Assembly (NCBI GenBank): GCA_937960465.1 | Contig: CALGPO010000032.1 | Location: 1 to 35,451 of the forward strand | Length of the DNA stretch: 35,451 nucleotides | Direction of reading: 5' to 3' | DNA from: an uncultured bacterium | Lineage (GTDB): Bacteria > Nitrospirota > Thermodesulfovibrionia > Thermodesulfovibrionales > Dissulfurispiraceae | Translations under genes and position numbers: made by a program | In this document: one piece after another, positions 26,060-35,370 of the stretch | Layout of the letters: each line of letters begins with the position of its first letter | How positions within the stretch are numbered: position 1 is the first letter of the stretch | Notes under the pieces: model-generated | Database searches by the model: none | Told to the model about the DNA's origin: nothing | The model's input: only the letters and a program-made list of their open reading frames with translations

Positions 26060-26548
26060 ATGAGACACACCATTTCTGTGCTTGTGGAAAATAAATTCGG
26101 GGTTCTTTCGAGGGTTTCGGGCCTTTTCAGCGGCAGGGGATATAATATCGAGAGCCTTTCCGTGGGCGAGACAATAGACCCCAACATCTCGATTATGACC
26201 ATTGTCACTACAGGAGACGACTGGGTTATAGAGCAGATTACTAAACAGCTCAATAAATTGATCGATGTAATAAAGGTTGTTGACCTCACAGAGCTTGACC
26301 ATGTGGAAAGGGAGATGGTACTTATCAAAGTTGCTCCGAAACAGGAGCACAAGGCAGAGGTACTGAGAACCGCCGAAATATTCAGGGGAAGGGTTGTTGA
26401 TTCAAGCCCCAATACATACACCATAGAAATAACGGGTGATGAGAAGAAAATTGATGCATTTATCGAATTAATGAAGCCAATGGGCATAAAGGAATTTGTA
26501 AGGACAGGGAAGGTGGCCATTGCAAGGGAAATCACAAAAAAGAAATAA
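26060..26548 (+). CDS. ilvN: Acetolactate synthase small subunit
   Basis: [40 protein letters not shown] domain; immediately downstream of ilvB. Confidence 0.96.
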   Translation: MRHTISVLVENKFGVLSRVSGLFSGRGYNIESLSVGETIDPNISIMTIVTTGDDWVIEQITKQLNKLIDVIKVVDLTELDHVEREMVLIKVAPKQEHKAEVLRTAEIFRGRVVDSSPNTYTIEITGDEKKIDAFIELMKPMGIKEFVRTGKVAIAREITKKK

Positions 26549-26587
26549 GACTAAAAAACTAATGAAGATAAAGAAGTCAGGAGGAGT

Positions 26588-27826
26588 ATGAATAACAATA
26601 AAGTATATCTCATTGATGTTACCAATAGAGACGGCGTTCAGACATCGAGGATTCTGCTGCCAAAGCTCTCAAAAACCATGCTGAATATATACCTCGATGA
26701 GATGGGTATCTATCAGAGCGAGGTGGGTTTCCCGACCTTAAAACACGAGGTTAATTATATTAATGCCAATATTGAACTTGCCAAATTAGGTGTAATAAAA
26801 AGATTGCACCTCGAAGGATGGTGCAGGGCTGTCTCTGAAGATGTAAAATTGTCTTTTAAGAACTGTCCTGGATTGAGACATCTCAATGTTTCAATGTCAA
26901 CATCTGAAATAATGCTGCATGCAAAATTCATGGGCAAAAAATCATGGAAGGATATATTGAAGACGGTTAAAGAATCCGTAAAACTTGCCAAAGAACTCGG
27001 TGCAGAAACAGTGGGCATTAATGCGGAGGATGCATCAAGGACAGAGATTGACAGGCTTATTGAGTTTGCACTTGCAGGCAAGGAAGCCGGTGCTGACAGG
27101 TTCAGATATTGCGATACCCTCGGAGCAGATGACCCAATAACAATTTATGAGAGGATAAAGGCACTATCAGTTGCAACGAAATTCCCTGTCGAGATGCACT
27201 GCCACAACGACCTCGGCATGGCAGAGGCAGTATCTGTTGCAGGCGCTCAGGGGGCCATAGAGGCAGGCGTTGATGCCTATATAAACACGACAATAAACGG
27301 CTATGGAGAAAGGGCTGGTAACTGCGACCTTGTTTCCACTATTCTTGCCTTTAAATTCTCACACGGCATCAAGGACAAGGTTCCCCTTGACGAACATGTG
27401 GATCTGACAAAATCATGGAAGATAGCAAAGTATGCATCATATGCCTTTAATCTTCCAATACCGATCAATCAGCCCGGTGTTGGCGCCAATGCCTTTGCAC
27501 ACGAATCCGGAATACATGCAGATGGTGCATTGAAGGACAGGAGAAACTACGAGCTTTATGACCCGGAGGATGTAGGAAGGGGAGAGCACGAGCTTGTGGA
27601 AACAGGACGCGTAATAACAACAGGCGAATACGGCGGCATAAAGGGCTTCAGGCATGTCTACAGCAAGCTTGGTATAGAATTCCACGACGACAGTGAGGCA
27701 AGAAAGATACTCGATCTTGTCCAGTATGCAAACCTGCATACACAAAAGCCCCTTACAGACGATGAGTTGAGACTTATTGCGCATTATCCTGAGGTAGTAA
27801 GGATGATACTTACAGCTAACCCGTAA
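26588..27826 (+). CDS. LeuA/homocitrate synthase-type Claisen condensing enzyme (HMGL-like; substrate unresolved)
   Basis: DVTNRDGVQTSR, MHCHNDLGMAEAVSVAGAQGAIEAGVDAYINTTINGYGERAGNCDL, GVGANAFAHESGIHADG. 412 aa, lacking an obvious LeuA C-terminal regulatory domain. Confidence 0.85.
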   Translation: MNNNKVYLIDVTNRDGVQTSRILLPKLSKTMLNIYLDEMGIYQSEVGFPTLKHEVNYINANIELAKLGVIKRLHLEGWCRAVSEDVKLSFKNCPGLRHLNVSMSTSEIMLHAKFMGKKSWKDILKTVKESVKLAKELGAETVGINAEDASRTEIDRLIEFALAGKEAGADRFRYCDTLGADDPITIYERIKALSVATKFPVEMHCHNDLGMAEAVSVAGAQGAIEAGVDAYINTTINGYGERAGNCDLVSTILAFKFSHGIKDKVPLDEHVDLTKSWKIAKYASYAFNLPIPINQPGVGANAFAHESGIHADGALKDRRNYELYDPEDVGRGEHELVETGRVITTGEYGGIKGFRHVYSKLGIEFHDDSEARKILDLVQYANLHTQKPLTDDELRLIAHYPEVVRMILTANP

Positions 27827-27953
27827 CCGGGTTGAAAAGACAGAAAAGATGATATAATTATTGTATGGATCCGAATTTACCTAACCATTTAGATCATTAT
27901 AGCGAGGGATACTCCTTGCTATGATGGCACTCTGTAAATATCCCGCTTAATTT

Positions 27954-29246
27954 ATGTGGCTTGAGATATTACTAATATCGATATTTATCCTTATAAACGG
28001 CTTTTTTGCTGCCTCTGAAATAGCCGTTGTCACGATCAGAAGGACACGTGTAAAACAGCTTGTGGAGGAGGGAAAAAAAAATGCCGAGATTTTGAATAAG
28101 CTGAGGGAATCCCCTGACAGGTTCCTTGCAACGATCCAGATAGGAGTTACACTTGCAGGCGCCCTTGCATCTGCCATCGGCGGTGCTGCTGCAGTCGAGG
28201 TTATAAAGCCCGTATTAAAGACTGTCCCGATAACTTTCATATCTGCATCCAGCGAGGCAATAGCCATAGGTATTGTGGTTGTATGCATTACTTATTTTTC
28301 CCTTATATTCGGGGAACTAATTCCCAAATCCGTAGCACTATCAAATCCCGAAGGCGTGGGGCTCTTTACTGCCCCTGTAATAAACCGAATTTCTAAGCTG
28401 GCAACTGTATTAGTAAGCATTCTTACATCAAGCACAAATTTATTACTGAAGCCATTCGGCAAAAAGGCATTTACAGAGAGGGGCTATATCACAGAGGAAG
28501 AAGTGAAGATGCTCATAGAAGAAGGCGGGGAGAGGGGAGTTTTCGAGCCAGAAGAAAAAGAGCTTATACACAGCGTCTTTGAGTTTACCGATACCTTTGC
28601 AAAAGAGGTTATGAGGCCTGTCCCCCAGATGGTAGTTATAGGCATTAATATGTCGGTTGATGATGTTAAGTCTATTATATCCGAGGAGAAGTTCTCACGC
28701 TATCCTGTTATAGGAAAAGACATAAATGACATTAGGGGCATTCTGTATGCAAAGGATTTCTATAATATACTCTCAAAAACAGGCAGTGTGGATATTCATA
28801 AGATCATAAAGCCGCCTATATTTATCCCCGAGACAATGAAGATAAGCATTCTCCTGCGCGAGATGCAGAAAAAAAGGATACATATGGCAATAGTTATAGA
28901 TGAATACGGCGCTGTCTCAGGCCTTGTAACCATGGAAGACCTTATCGAGGAAATTGTCGGCGAGATCAGGGACGAATACGATATAGAGAGCCCTGTCATT
29001 CAACTCAGCGACGGCACTGTAATAATAGATGCCTCCATAAGTGTGAGCGATCTCAAGGAGGATTATAATATAGAAATACCGGAATCGCCGGAATATGAGA
29101 CACTGGGAGGCTTTATTATTACATATCTCCAGAGGATACCGCAGACCGGCGATATCATAGAAATGGAAGACAAGAAATTAAAGGTTGTGGAAATGGTCGG
29201 CCAACGAATAGCAAAGGTGAAATTGGAAAAAATTGACAGGCAATGA
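27954..29246 (+). CDS. CorC/HlyC-type membrane protein (DUF21, CBS pair, CorC_HlyC domain)
   Basis: INGFFAASEIAVVTIRRTRVKQLVEEG, VMRPVPQMVVI, HMAIVIDEYGAVSGLVTMEDLIEEIVGEIRDEYD. Confidence 0.93.
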   Translation: MWLEILLISIFILINGFFAASEIAVVTIRRTRVKQLVEEGKKNAEILNKLRESPDRFLATIQIGVTLAGALASAIGGAAAVEVIKPVLKTVPITFISASSEAIAIGIVVVCITYFSLIFGELIPKSVALSNPEGVGLFTAPVINRISKLATVLVSILTSSTNLLLKPFGKKAFTERGYITEEEVKMLIEEGGERGVFEPEEKELIHSVFEFTDTFAKEVMRPVPQMVVIGINMSVDDVKSIISEEKFSRYPVIGKDINDIRGILYAKDFYNILSKTGSVDIHKIIKPPIFIPETMKISILLREMQKKRIHMAIVIDEYGAVSGLVTMEDLIEEIVGEIRDEYDIESPVIQLSDGTVIIDASISVSDLKEDYNIEIPESPEYETLGGFIITYLQRIPQTGDIIEMEDKKLKVVEMVGQRIAKVKLEKIDRQ

Positions 29247-29286
29247 ATTCTTTGGTAGTATTTAATAAAAAATAGCTGGAGGGCTT

Positions 29287-29445
29287 ATGGAAAAGTGGAA
29301 ATGCAGCGTATGCGGTTATGTATATGACCCCGAATACGGAGACCCTGACTCAGGTGTTGCAGCAGGAACGCCATTCGAAAAACTCCCGGATGACTGGGTA
29401 TGCCCTGTTTGCGGTGCAGGAAAGGACATGTTCGAGAAGGTTTAA
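29287..29445 (+). CDS. Rubredoxin (not in the ORF track, too short)
   Basis: Translates to [52 protein letters not shown]; two CxxCG knuckles. Confidence 0.97.
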   Translation: MEKWKCSVCGYVYDPEYGDPDSGVAAGTPFEKLPDDWVCPVCGAGKDMFEKV

Positions 29446-29456
29446 AGGAGGAAATC

Positions 29457-29957
29457 ATGAATGCAGTTGAAATAGCCATAAAGATGGAGACAGATGCCAT
29501 AAAATTCTACAAAGAGGCATCAGACAAATGTAATCACGCAGTCGGTAAAAAGATGTTTCTGTCCATAGCAGAGGATGAGAAAAGACATCTTGATATGCTC
29601 TCGGAATTATTGAAAGGACTTGACTTCAAGATCCAAGAGGCATCTCCGATGAAGAATATGAAGACGATTTTTGAAGAGATGAAGCACGAGATGATGGAAA
29701 GAGTTGAGGCTACAAAGGATGAACTGGAGGCATTCAAGATTGCTGCTGATATGGAAAAACATGGGGTTGAGTTTTATAAAAAGGCTGCATCTGATGCCCC
29801 TACAGAAAAAGAGAGAAATCTCTTTGAAAGGCTTGTCCATGAAGAAGAGCAGCATTACGCAGTCTTTGCAAATACCTATTTCTTCATGTCCGATACAGGA
29901 AACTGGTTCATGTGGGAAGAGCACAGCATTGTGGACGGCGGAACGCCCTGGGCATGA
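29457..29957 (+). CDS. Ferritin-like/rubrerythrin-type diiron protein
   Basis: AIKMETDAIKFYKEASDKC...MFLSIAEDEKRHLDML...MEKHGVEFYKKAASDAPTEKERNLFERLVHEEEQHYAVF; ExxRH/ExxQH pattern. Confidence 0.9.
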   Translation: MNAVEIAIKMETDAIKFYKEASDKCNHAVGKKMFLSIAEDEKRHLDMLSELLKGLDFKIQEASPMKNMKTIFEEMKHEMMERVEATKDELEAFKIAADMEKHGVEFYKKAASDAPTEKERNLFERLVHEEEQHYAVFANTYFFMSDTGNWFMWEEHSIVDGGTPWA

Positions 29958-30000
29958 GCTTATATCGAAATAAAAGGCTGGCAAAACTGGCTTTCTATAA

Positions 30001-30082
30001 CCTAAATTGAGCGATTCTATATTCAGGCCTGTCTGCGTGCAACGCACAGGCAGGCCTGCCTTACAAAATCGCTTAAGTTAGG
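30001..30082. repeat. F3 inverted-repeat element, copy 3 (82 bp, inverted relative to copies 1-2)
   Basis: cctaaattgagcgattctatattCAGGCCTGtctgcgtgcaacgcacaggCAGGCCTGccttacaaaatcgcttaagttagg; reverse complement of copy 1 with few changes. Confidence 0.9.
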
Positions 30083-30105
30083 TATAAGTTATAAGTTTTA
30101 AGATT

Positions 30106-30328
30106 TAACCTGAATTACGCAAGTATTGATAGCATATGGCAGCAGGTGTGCTGAAAAGACTTTACACTTTAGAACATTATAATAAGGCATTCTCTTGAAT
30201 CCGTCACCTACTACATTGCTATCTATTTTAGGTAAAGGCGTTAATAGTCTTCTAATATGCATAAAAACAACGACTTTGTAAAGGCTTTGATGCACACCTG
30301 CTGCCATATATTGCGTAATTCGGGTTTA
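30106..30328. repeat. F2 MITE-like inverted-repeat element (~223 bp)
   Basis: Arms taacctGAATTACGCAAgtattgatagcaTATGGCAGCAGGTGTGC... and ...GCACACCTGCTGCCATATATTGCGTAATTCgggttt; ends abut the dapB stop codon. Shares TTGTAAAGGCTTTGA[A/T]GCA with F1. Confidence 0.85.
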
Positions 30329-30329
30329 A

Positions 30330-31133
30330 CTATTTTAGTCCTAATACATCCTGCATATCATAGAGTCCAGAAGTCCGGCCTGAAATCCACAGTGCTGCCT
30401 TTAATGCGCCCCTTGCAAAGGTATCCCTGCTTGATGCCTTGTGCGTAATTTCTATTCTCTCTCCCAGTCCTCCGAATAATACTGTATGCTCCCCAACAAT
30501 GTCTCCGGCCCTTACTGTCTGAATGCCTATTTCCTTTTTCGTTCTCTCGCCGATTAATCCTTTTCTTGCATAAACAGCCACATCGTCAAGGTCTCTATTG
30601 ACTGCATCTGCAATCACCTGCGCCATCTTCATGGCTGTACCGCTTGGAGCATCCTTTTTCAATCTGTGGTGGGCTTCTATTATTTCAATGTCATAGTCAT
30701 CACCAAGCACCCTTGCAATATCCTGCAAAACTTTGAGAAGGAGATTAACGCCAACGCTCATATTCGGGGCAAGAACTATGGGAATATTCTTTGAAAATTC
30801 TTTTATCAGTTCCATATCTTCTTTTGAGAATCCAGTTGTGCCGATTACCATTGCCTTTTTTCTTTCGGAAGCTAACTTTGCATGCTGCAGCGTTGAATTT
30901 ATGGATGTGAAGTCGATGATGACATCACAGGTGTCGATAATATCTTCGAGTCTATCTGTCAATTTTATGTTTGTTTCACCGATTCCTACAATCGGGCCAA
31001 TGTCTTTACCTATTGCGTCATGTCCTTTCCTCTCGATTGCTCCTACAAGTTTTAAATCATGATAATCCTTCGAAAGGGCAGTAATCCTGCTTCCCATCCT
31101 TCCTGTTGCGCCTGTCACAATAATCCTTGTCAT
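30330..31133 (-). CDS. dapB: 4-hydroxy-tetrahydrodipicolinate reductase
   Basis: IIVTGATGRMGSRI, EAHHRLKKDAPSGTAMKMA, IQTVRAGDIVGEHTVLF. Confidence 0.96.
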   Translation of the reverse strand: MTRIIVTGATGRMGSRITALSKDYHDLKLVGAIERKGHDAIGKDIGPIVGIGETNIKLTDRLEDIIDTCDVIIDFTSINSTLQHAKLASERKKAMVIGTTGFSKEDMELIKEFSKNIPIVLAPNMSVGVNLLLKVLQDIARVLGDDYDIEIIEAHHRLKKDAPSGTAMKMAQVIADAVNRDLDDVAVYARKGLIGERTKKEIGIQTVRAGDIVGEHTVLFGGLGERIEITHKASSRDTFARGALKAALWISGRTSGLYDMQDVLGLK

Positions 31134-31157
31134 AATGCAAGTCCTCCTTTTATATCA

Positions 31158-31374
31158 ACCTTACAGTTGCATAATATCACAGGTTACAGCAAGGACTAAC
31201 ATGCGTAAAAGACTTTGCCTGCGACACCTTATAAGATTTTCATACCACCATATTGTATTCAGCATTGGATTTAACCCTCTGTTAAAACATTTATACTCTG
31301 CATGAATACGGTTTCATGTCGCTTGTAAAGGCTTTGAAGCATGTCAGTCCTTGCTGTCTATGCAACATTAAGGT
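31158..31374 (-). repeat. F1 MITE-like element, copy C (217 bp, inverted relative to copy B)
   Basis: accttacagttgcata...tatgcaacattaaggt; reverse complement aligns along its whole length with 22609-22825; identical length. Confidence 0.92.
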
Positions 31375-31556
31375 CAATTATCAGTTTCTTTTTTCTCTTT
31401 CTCTCCCTTTTCCCCTGTCCCTTCTCCCGGAACCTTATACTCTTCAGATGCCCATTTGCCGAGGTCTATCAGTTTGCACCGTTCTGAGCAGAATGGCCTC
31501 CACGGATTTTCTTCCCATGTTGTCTTCTTTTTACAAACAGGACATACAATCTGCAT
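31374..31556 (-). CDS. yacG: DNA gyrase inhibitor YacG-like zinc protein
   Basis: [37 protein letters not shown] is the YacG (DUF329) zinc-finger signature. Confidence 0.92.
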   Translation of the reverse strand: MQIVCPVCKKKTTWEENPWRPFCSERCKLIDLGKWASEEYKVPGEGTGEKGEKEKKETDN

Positions 31557-31559
31557 AAT

Positions 31560-32585
31560 TCAATTGCTCCATTTTATCTTATCTTTTATCCCTTCGGTGA
31601 CATATATTTTACCATCTCTGTCAACTATAACGCCGTCAAACCCCAATTTCTTAATAACATCTAAGCCTTTTTCATGGCCAAGGATAAATATGCCTGTGGC
31701 AAAGGCATCTGTAAATGCAGCATCCTTTGTTATTATTGTTACACTCTGGCAGCCATAAGCAGGATAGCCTGTCTTTGGATTAAGAAGATGATGATACCTT
31801 TTCCCATCCTTTATAAAAAATCTCTGATAGTCCCCTGATGTTGATATGCTTGCATCCGAAAGGCCGATGGTGGCAATGATTTCATCCCTGTCGCTTTCCT
31901 GTCTCGGGTTTTGTATTCCAACATTCCACAGCCCGCTATCCGATCCTGTCGGCGGTTTTCTGCCAAATACCTTTATATCTCCGGCAACAGCCACAATACC
32001 TGATTTTATCCCTTTCTTTTTAAGAATCTCTACTGCCCTGTCCGCTGCATAGCCTTTTATAATACCCCCTAAGTCTATCTGCACTCCTTTTGTTTTGAGA
32101 AAGACCGTGGATTTTTCCTTATCCACAATTACATTCCTGTATCCCACGAGTTTAAGTTTTTCTTTAATCATTTTTTCATCAGGCAGCACTTTATTTTGGA
32201 AGTCCCACAGACGTACTACAGGGCCGACTGTAATATCAAATGCGCCTTCCGTATTTTCCGATACATAGAGCGCCTTATCTATTATCTCCAATGTCTCCGG
32301 AGATACCTTTACAGGTTTGTCGCCGGCGTTTCTGTTAATTATGAATACTTCGCTGTCTTCAGAATAAAAATTTAAGAGCCTTGCAAGCCTGTCCAGTTCG
32401 TTAAATGCCCTGTCAATTGCTGTTTTTGCTTTTTTTGCAGAGTCCGAGGATACAGTAATCTCCACAACAGTGTACATGGATGTCCTGGTTTCTTTGAAAA
32501 GCCTTTCCTGAGGAGGGCTGCAGGAAGATAAAAGAGCAAAGAGCAAAAAGCAAAAAGCAAAGAGCATAAGAGGATTAGTGATCAT
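31560..32585 (-). CDS. apbE: FAD:protein FMN transferase (ApbE lipoprotein)
   Basis: FALLSSC lipobox; DLGGIIKGYAADRAVEILKKKGIKSGIVAVAGDI; DASISTSGDYQRFF; HHLLNPKTGYPA. Start placed at the ATG ending at 32585. Confidence 0.94.
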   Translation of the reverse strand: MITNPLMLFAFCFLLFALLSSCSPPQERLFKETRTSMYTVVEITVSSDSAKKAKTAIDRAFNELDRLARLLNFYSEDSEVFIINRNAGDKPVKVSPETLEIIDKALYVSENTEGAFDITVGPVVRLWDFQNKVLPDEKMIKEKLKLVGYRNVIVDKEKSTVFLKTKGVQIDLGGIIKGYAADRAVEILKKKGIKSGIVAVAGDIKVFGRKPPTGSDSGLWNVGIQNPRQESDRDEIIATIGLSDASISTSGDYQRFFIKDGKRYHHLLNPKTGYPAYGCQSVTIITKDAAFTDAFATGIFILGHEKGLDVIKKLGFDGVIVDRDGKIYVTEGIKDKIKWSN

Positions 32586-32651
32586 TGCACCTAAAATGCA
32601 TGTCAGGTGCGGCGAAAAGGGGTGTCTTTGAGTTGTGCTTGACATACGAAG

Positions 32652-35186
32652 TTATCCTCTCAACTTCTTTGCGAGATACCTTCCAGTATATGATTCTTTG
32701 TTTTTTGCTATTTCTTCCGGTGTTCCGGTTGCCACTATTCTTCCGCCTTCGTCCCCGCCTTCGGGCCCGAGGTCGATAATGTAATCGGCAGACTTGATTA
32801 TATCGAGGTCATGTTCGATTATTATAACACTGTTGCCCATATCAACGAGTCTATTTATAACATTAAGAAGCCTATGAATGTCAACAAAGTGCAGTCCTGT
32901 TGTGGGCTCATCGAGGATGTACATGGTATTGCCCGTGGCTTTTTTGCCCAATTCTTTGGAGAGCCTTAATCTCTGCGCCTCTCCCCCTGAAAGGGTTGTT
33001 GCAGACTGGCCTAATTTTAAATATCCCATTCCCATGTCTTCTAAAATATCGAGACGCTGCCTGAGGGGAGGGATGGCCGAAAAGAACTCGAGCGCCTCTG
33101 ATATCGTCATTTCAAGGACATCGGAGATATTTTTCCCTTTGTAATAAATGTCGAGAGTTTCTTTGTTATATCTTCTGCCTTTACATACATCGCATGTCAC
33201 ATATGCATTGGGCAGAAAATGCATCTCTATTTTTTTCAATCCATCTCCCTGACATGCCTCACATCTTCCGCCGCTCACATTAAAGCTGAACCTCGATGGT
33301 TTGTATCCCCTTATCCTCGAATCAGGCAATTGGGAAAAAAGGTCTCTTATGATTGTAAGTATTCCTGTGTATGTAGCAGGGTTTGACCTCGGTGTTCTTC
33401 CCAATGGAGACTGGTCAATGCATATAACCTTATCAATTTTTTCAATGCCATCTATTTTTTTATATTTACCTGGAATCAGCTTGCTTTTGTAGATATGTTT
33501 TGAAAGTACCTTATACAGGATCTCGAAAATCAGTGTGCTTTTGCCCGAACCTGAAACGCCTGTCACGCACACAAATACTCCGAGGGGAATGGATGCATTG
33601 ATATTCTTCAGATTAAATTCCGATGCCCCGATGATTTTCAGAAAATCCATTGCCTTGCGTCTTTTTTTGGGAATTGGTATTGCGAGCTGCCCTCCAAGGT
33701 ATTTGCCTGTAATCGATGACTTGTCTTTGACAATATCAGCGGGTGCGCCTGTCGATATAATCCATCCGCCGTTTTTACCTGCACCGGGTCCCATATCTAT
33801 AACATGGTCTGAACTCCTTATGGTCTCTTCGTCATGCTCAACAATGATTACTGTATTTCCTGCATCTTTTATTGAAGAAAGGCTTTTGAGGAGCTTTGTA
33901 CAGTCCCTCGGATGAAGGCCGATGCTCGGCTCATCGAGCACATAAAGGACCCCAGTGAGGGATGAACCGATCTGTGTTGCAAGCCTGATCCTCTGCGCTT
34001 CTCCGCCAGAGAGCGTGAGAGAAGGTCTATCAAGGGTTAAATAACCCAAACCAACCCTGTCGAGAAATGAGAGTCTGTCCTTCACCTCTTTAAGAACCCT
34101 TCTTGAGATTACCGCTTCCCTTTCAGAGAGTCTCAGGTTATGCACAAAGGCTTCTGCATCTTTGACAGACATTCTCGCAAATTCGCCAATGCTTGTGTTA
34201 TTGAGCTTTATGCTCAGGGCCTCTTTTCTCAATCTCATGCCGCCGCATTCCTTGCATAAGGATAGATGAGTAAATTCCTCTTCATCCACAACTCCAAACT
34301 CTGGACTCTCAACTCCAAATCCATCGCTTATACCTTCAAATCCAATACCGTTGCATCTGGGGCACGCACCGTATTTGCTGTTAAATGAAAAAAGCATCGG
34401 CTCGATCTCGGGATAACTTATTCCGCACTTAGGGCAGGCGAGGGTTCTGCTGAATGGAATGTCCCTGTCTTCATCTATGAGATTGATTATAACCGTATCT
34501 GCATATCTCAGGGATGTGTCTATTGCCTGCCTTATCTGCCTTTCTATAGAGTGCTTTATTATAAACCTGTCTATTACTATCTCTATGGTATGCCTCTGCT
34601 GCTTTTTAATGGAAATGTCCTGTGTCAGATCCACCATCTTGCCGTTGATTCTTGCCCTGACAAAACCGTCCATCCTCATCTGCTGAAGCTCTTTTTTGTA
34701 TTCGCCTTTTCTCTCCCTTACAATTGGCGCAAGTACCTGAACCCTTGTTCCAGCAGGCAATGAGAGTATTGCCCTTATGATGTTATGTAAATCCTGAGTT
34801 GTGATAACAGAGCCGCATTGATAGCAATAAGGAATGCCTATCCTCGTGTAAAGCACTCTCATGTAATCGTATATCTCTGTAATCGTCCCTACTGTAGAAC
34901 GGGGGCTTCTGGTTACTGTTTTCTGATCGATGGCAATGGCAGGAGAAAGCCCTTCGATATAATCGACTTCAGGCTTTTGCATCTGTTCGAGGAACTGTCG
35001 TGCATATGCGGAAAGGCTCTCCACATACCTTCTCTGTCCCTCTGCGTAGATTGTATCCATGGCAAGAGACGATTTCCCGGAACCCGAAGGGCCTGTAATG
35101 ACGGTTATCTTATCCCTCGGTATTGTTACATCGATGTTTTTGAGATTATGCTCCCTTGCGCCTTTTATTATTATAAATTCTTGCAT
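32652..35186 (-). CDS. uvrA: UvrABC system protein A (844 aa, lacking the insertion domain)
   Basis: Two ABC modules, [35 protein letters not shown], two LSGGEAQR signatures, ZnF CPKC..CPRC and CEAC..CDVC. Deletion relative to canonical UvrA near residues 284-310. Confidence 0.95.
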   Translation of the reverse strand: MQEFIIIKGAREHNLKNIDVTIPRDKITVITGPSGSGKSSLAMDTIYAEGQRRYVESLSAYARQFLEQMQKPEVDYIEGLSPAIAIDQKTVTRSPRSTVGTITEIYDYMRVLYTRIGIPYCYQCGSVITTQDLHNIIRAILSLPAGTRVQVLAPIVRERKGEYKKELQQMRMDGFVRARINGKMVDLTQDISIKKQQRHTIEIVIDRFIIKHSIERQIRQAIDTSLRYADTVIINLIDEDRDIPFSRTLACPKCGISYPEIEPMLFSFNSKYGACPRCNGIGFEGISDGFGVESPEFGVVDEEEFTHLSLCKECGGMRLRKEALSIKLNNTSIGEFARMSVKDAEAFVHNLRLSEREAVISRRVLKEVKDRLSFLDRVGLGYLTLDRPSLTLSGGEAQRIRLATQIGSSLTGVLYVLDEPSIGLHPRDCTKLLKSLSSIKDAGNTVIIVEHDEETIRSSDHVIDMGPGAGKNGGWIISTGAPADIVKDKSSITGKYLGGQLAIPIPKKRRKAMDFLKIIGASEFNLKNINASIPLGVFVCVTGVSGSGKSTLIFEILYKVLSKHIYKSKLIPGKYKKIDGIEKIDKVICIDQSPLGRTPRSNPATYTGILTIIRDLFSQLPDSRIRGYKPSRFSFNVSGGRCEACQGDGLKKIEMHFLPNAYVTCDVCKGRRYNKETLDIYYKGKNISDVLEMTISEALEFFSAIPPLRQRLDILEDMGMGYLKLGQSATTLSGGEAQRLRLSKELGKKATGNTMYILDEPTTGLHFVDIHRLLNVINRLVDMGNSVIIIEHDLDIIKSADYIIDLGPEGGDEGGRIVATGTPEEIAKNKESYTGRYLAKKLRG

Positions 35187-35253
35187 GGCTATGTCTGTTT
35201 TTATTATAACCCAAATCCATCGATAAGGATGGGTCTCTGAAGCGAATAAGGAT

Positions 35254-35370
35254 ATGAGGCAAAGGAAATGGACAGCAGATGAAAAATTAGCTGTTATAAA
35301 GGTAATGAGGACAAAAAAGGAGACTTACAGATATGATAAAACAAAAACTCTTACCATTCATTCAAGTTAG
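35254..35370 (+). pseudogene. Putative remnant of an IS3-type transposase OrfA N-terminus
   Basis: Translates to MRQRKWTADEKLAVIKVMRTKKETYRYDKTKTLTIHSS*; the start resembles 'RRKWTPEEKLxIV' transposase N-termini, then truncates. Confidence 0.4.

Noticed and set aside
27899-27923. Short palindrome atagcgaggGATACTccttgctat before the CorC-like gene
   Set aside because: Imperfect 9-bp stem with no T-tract; too weak to call a terminator or riboswitch.
30098-30307. 69-aa ORF inside the F2 element
   Set aside because: Lies wholly in the inverted-repeat element; no SD or recognisable protein; more likely non-coding.
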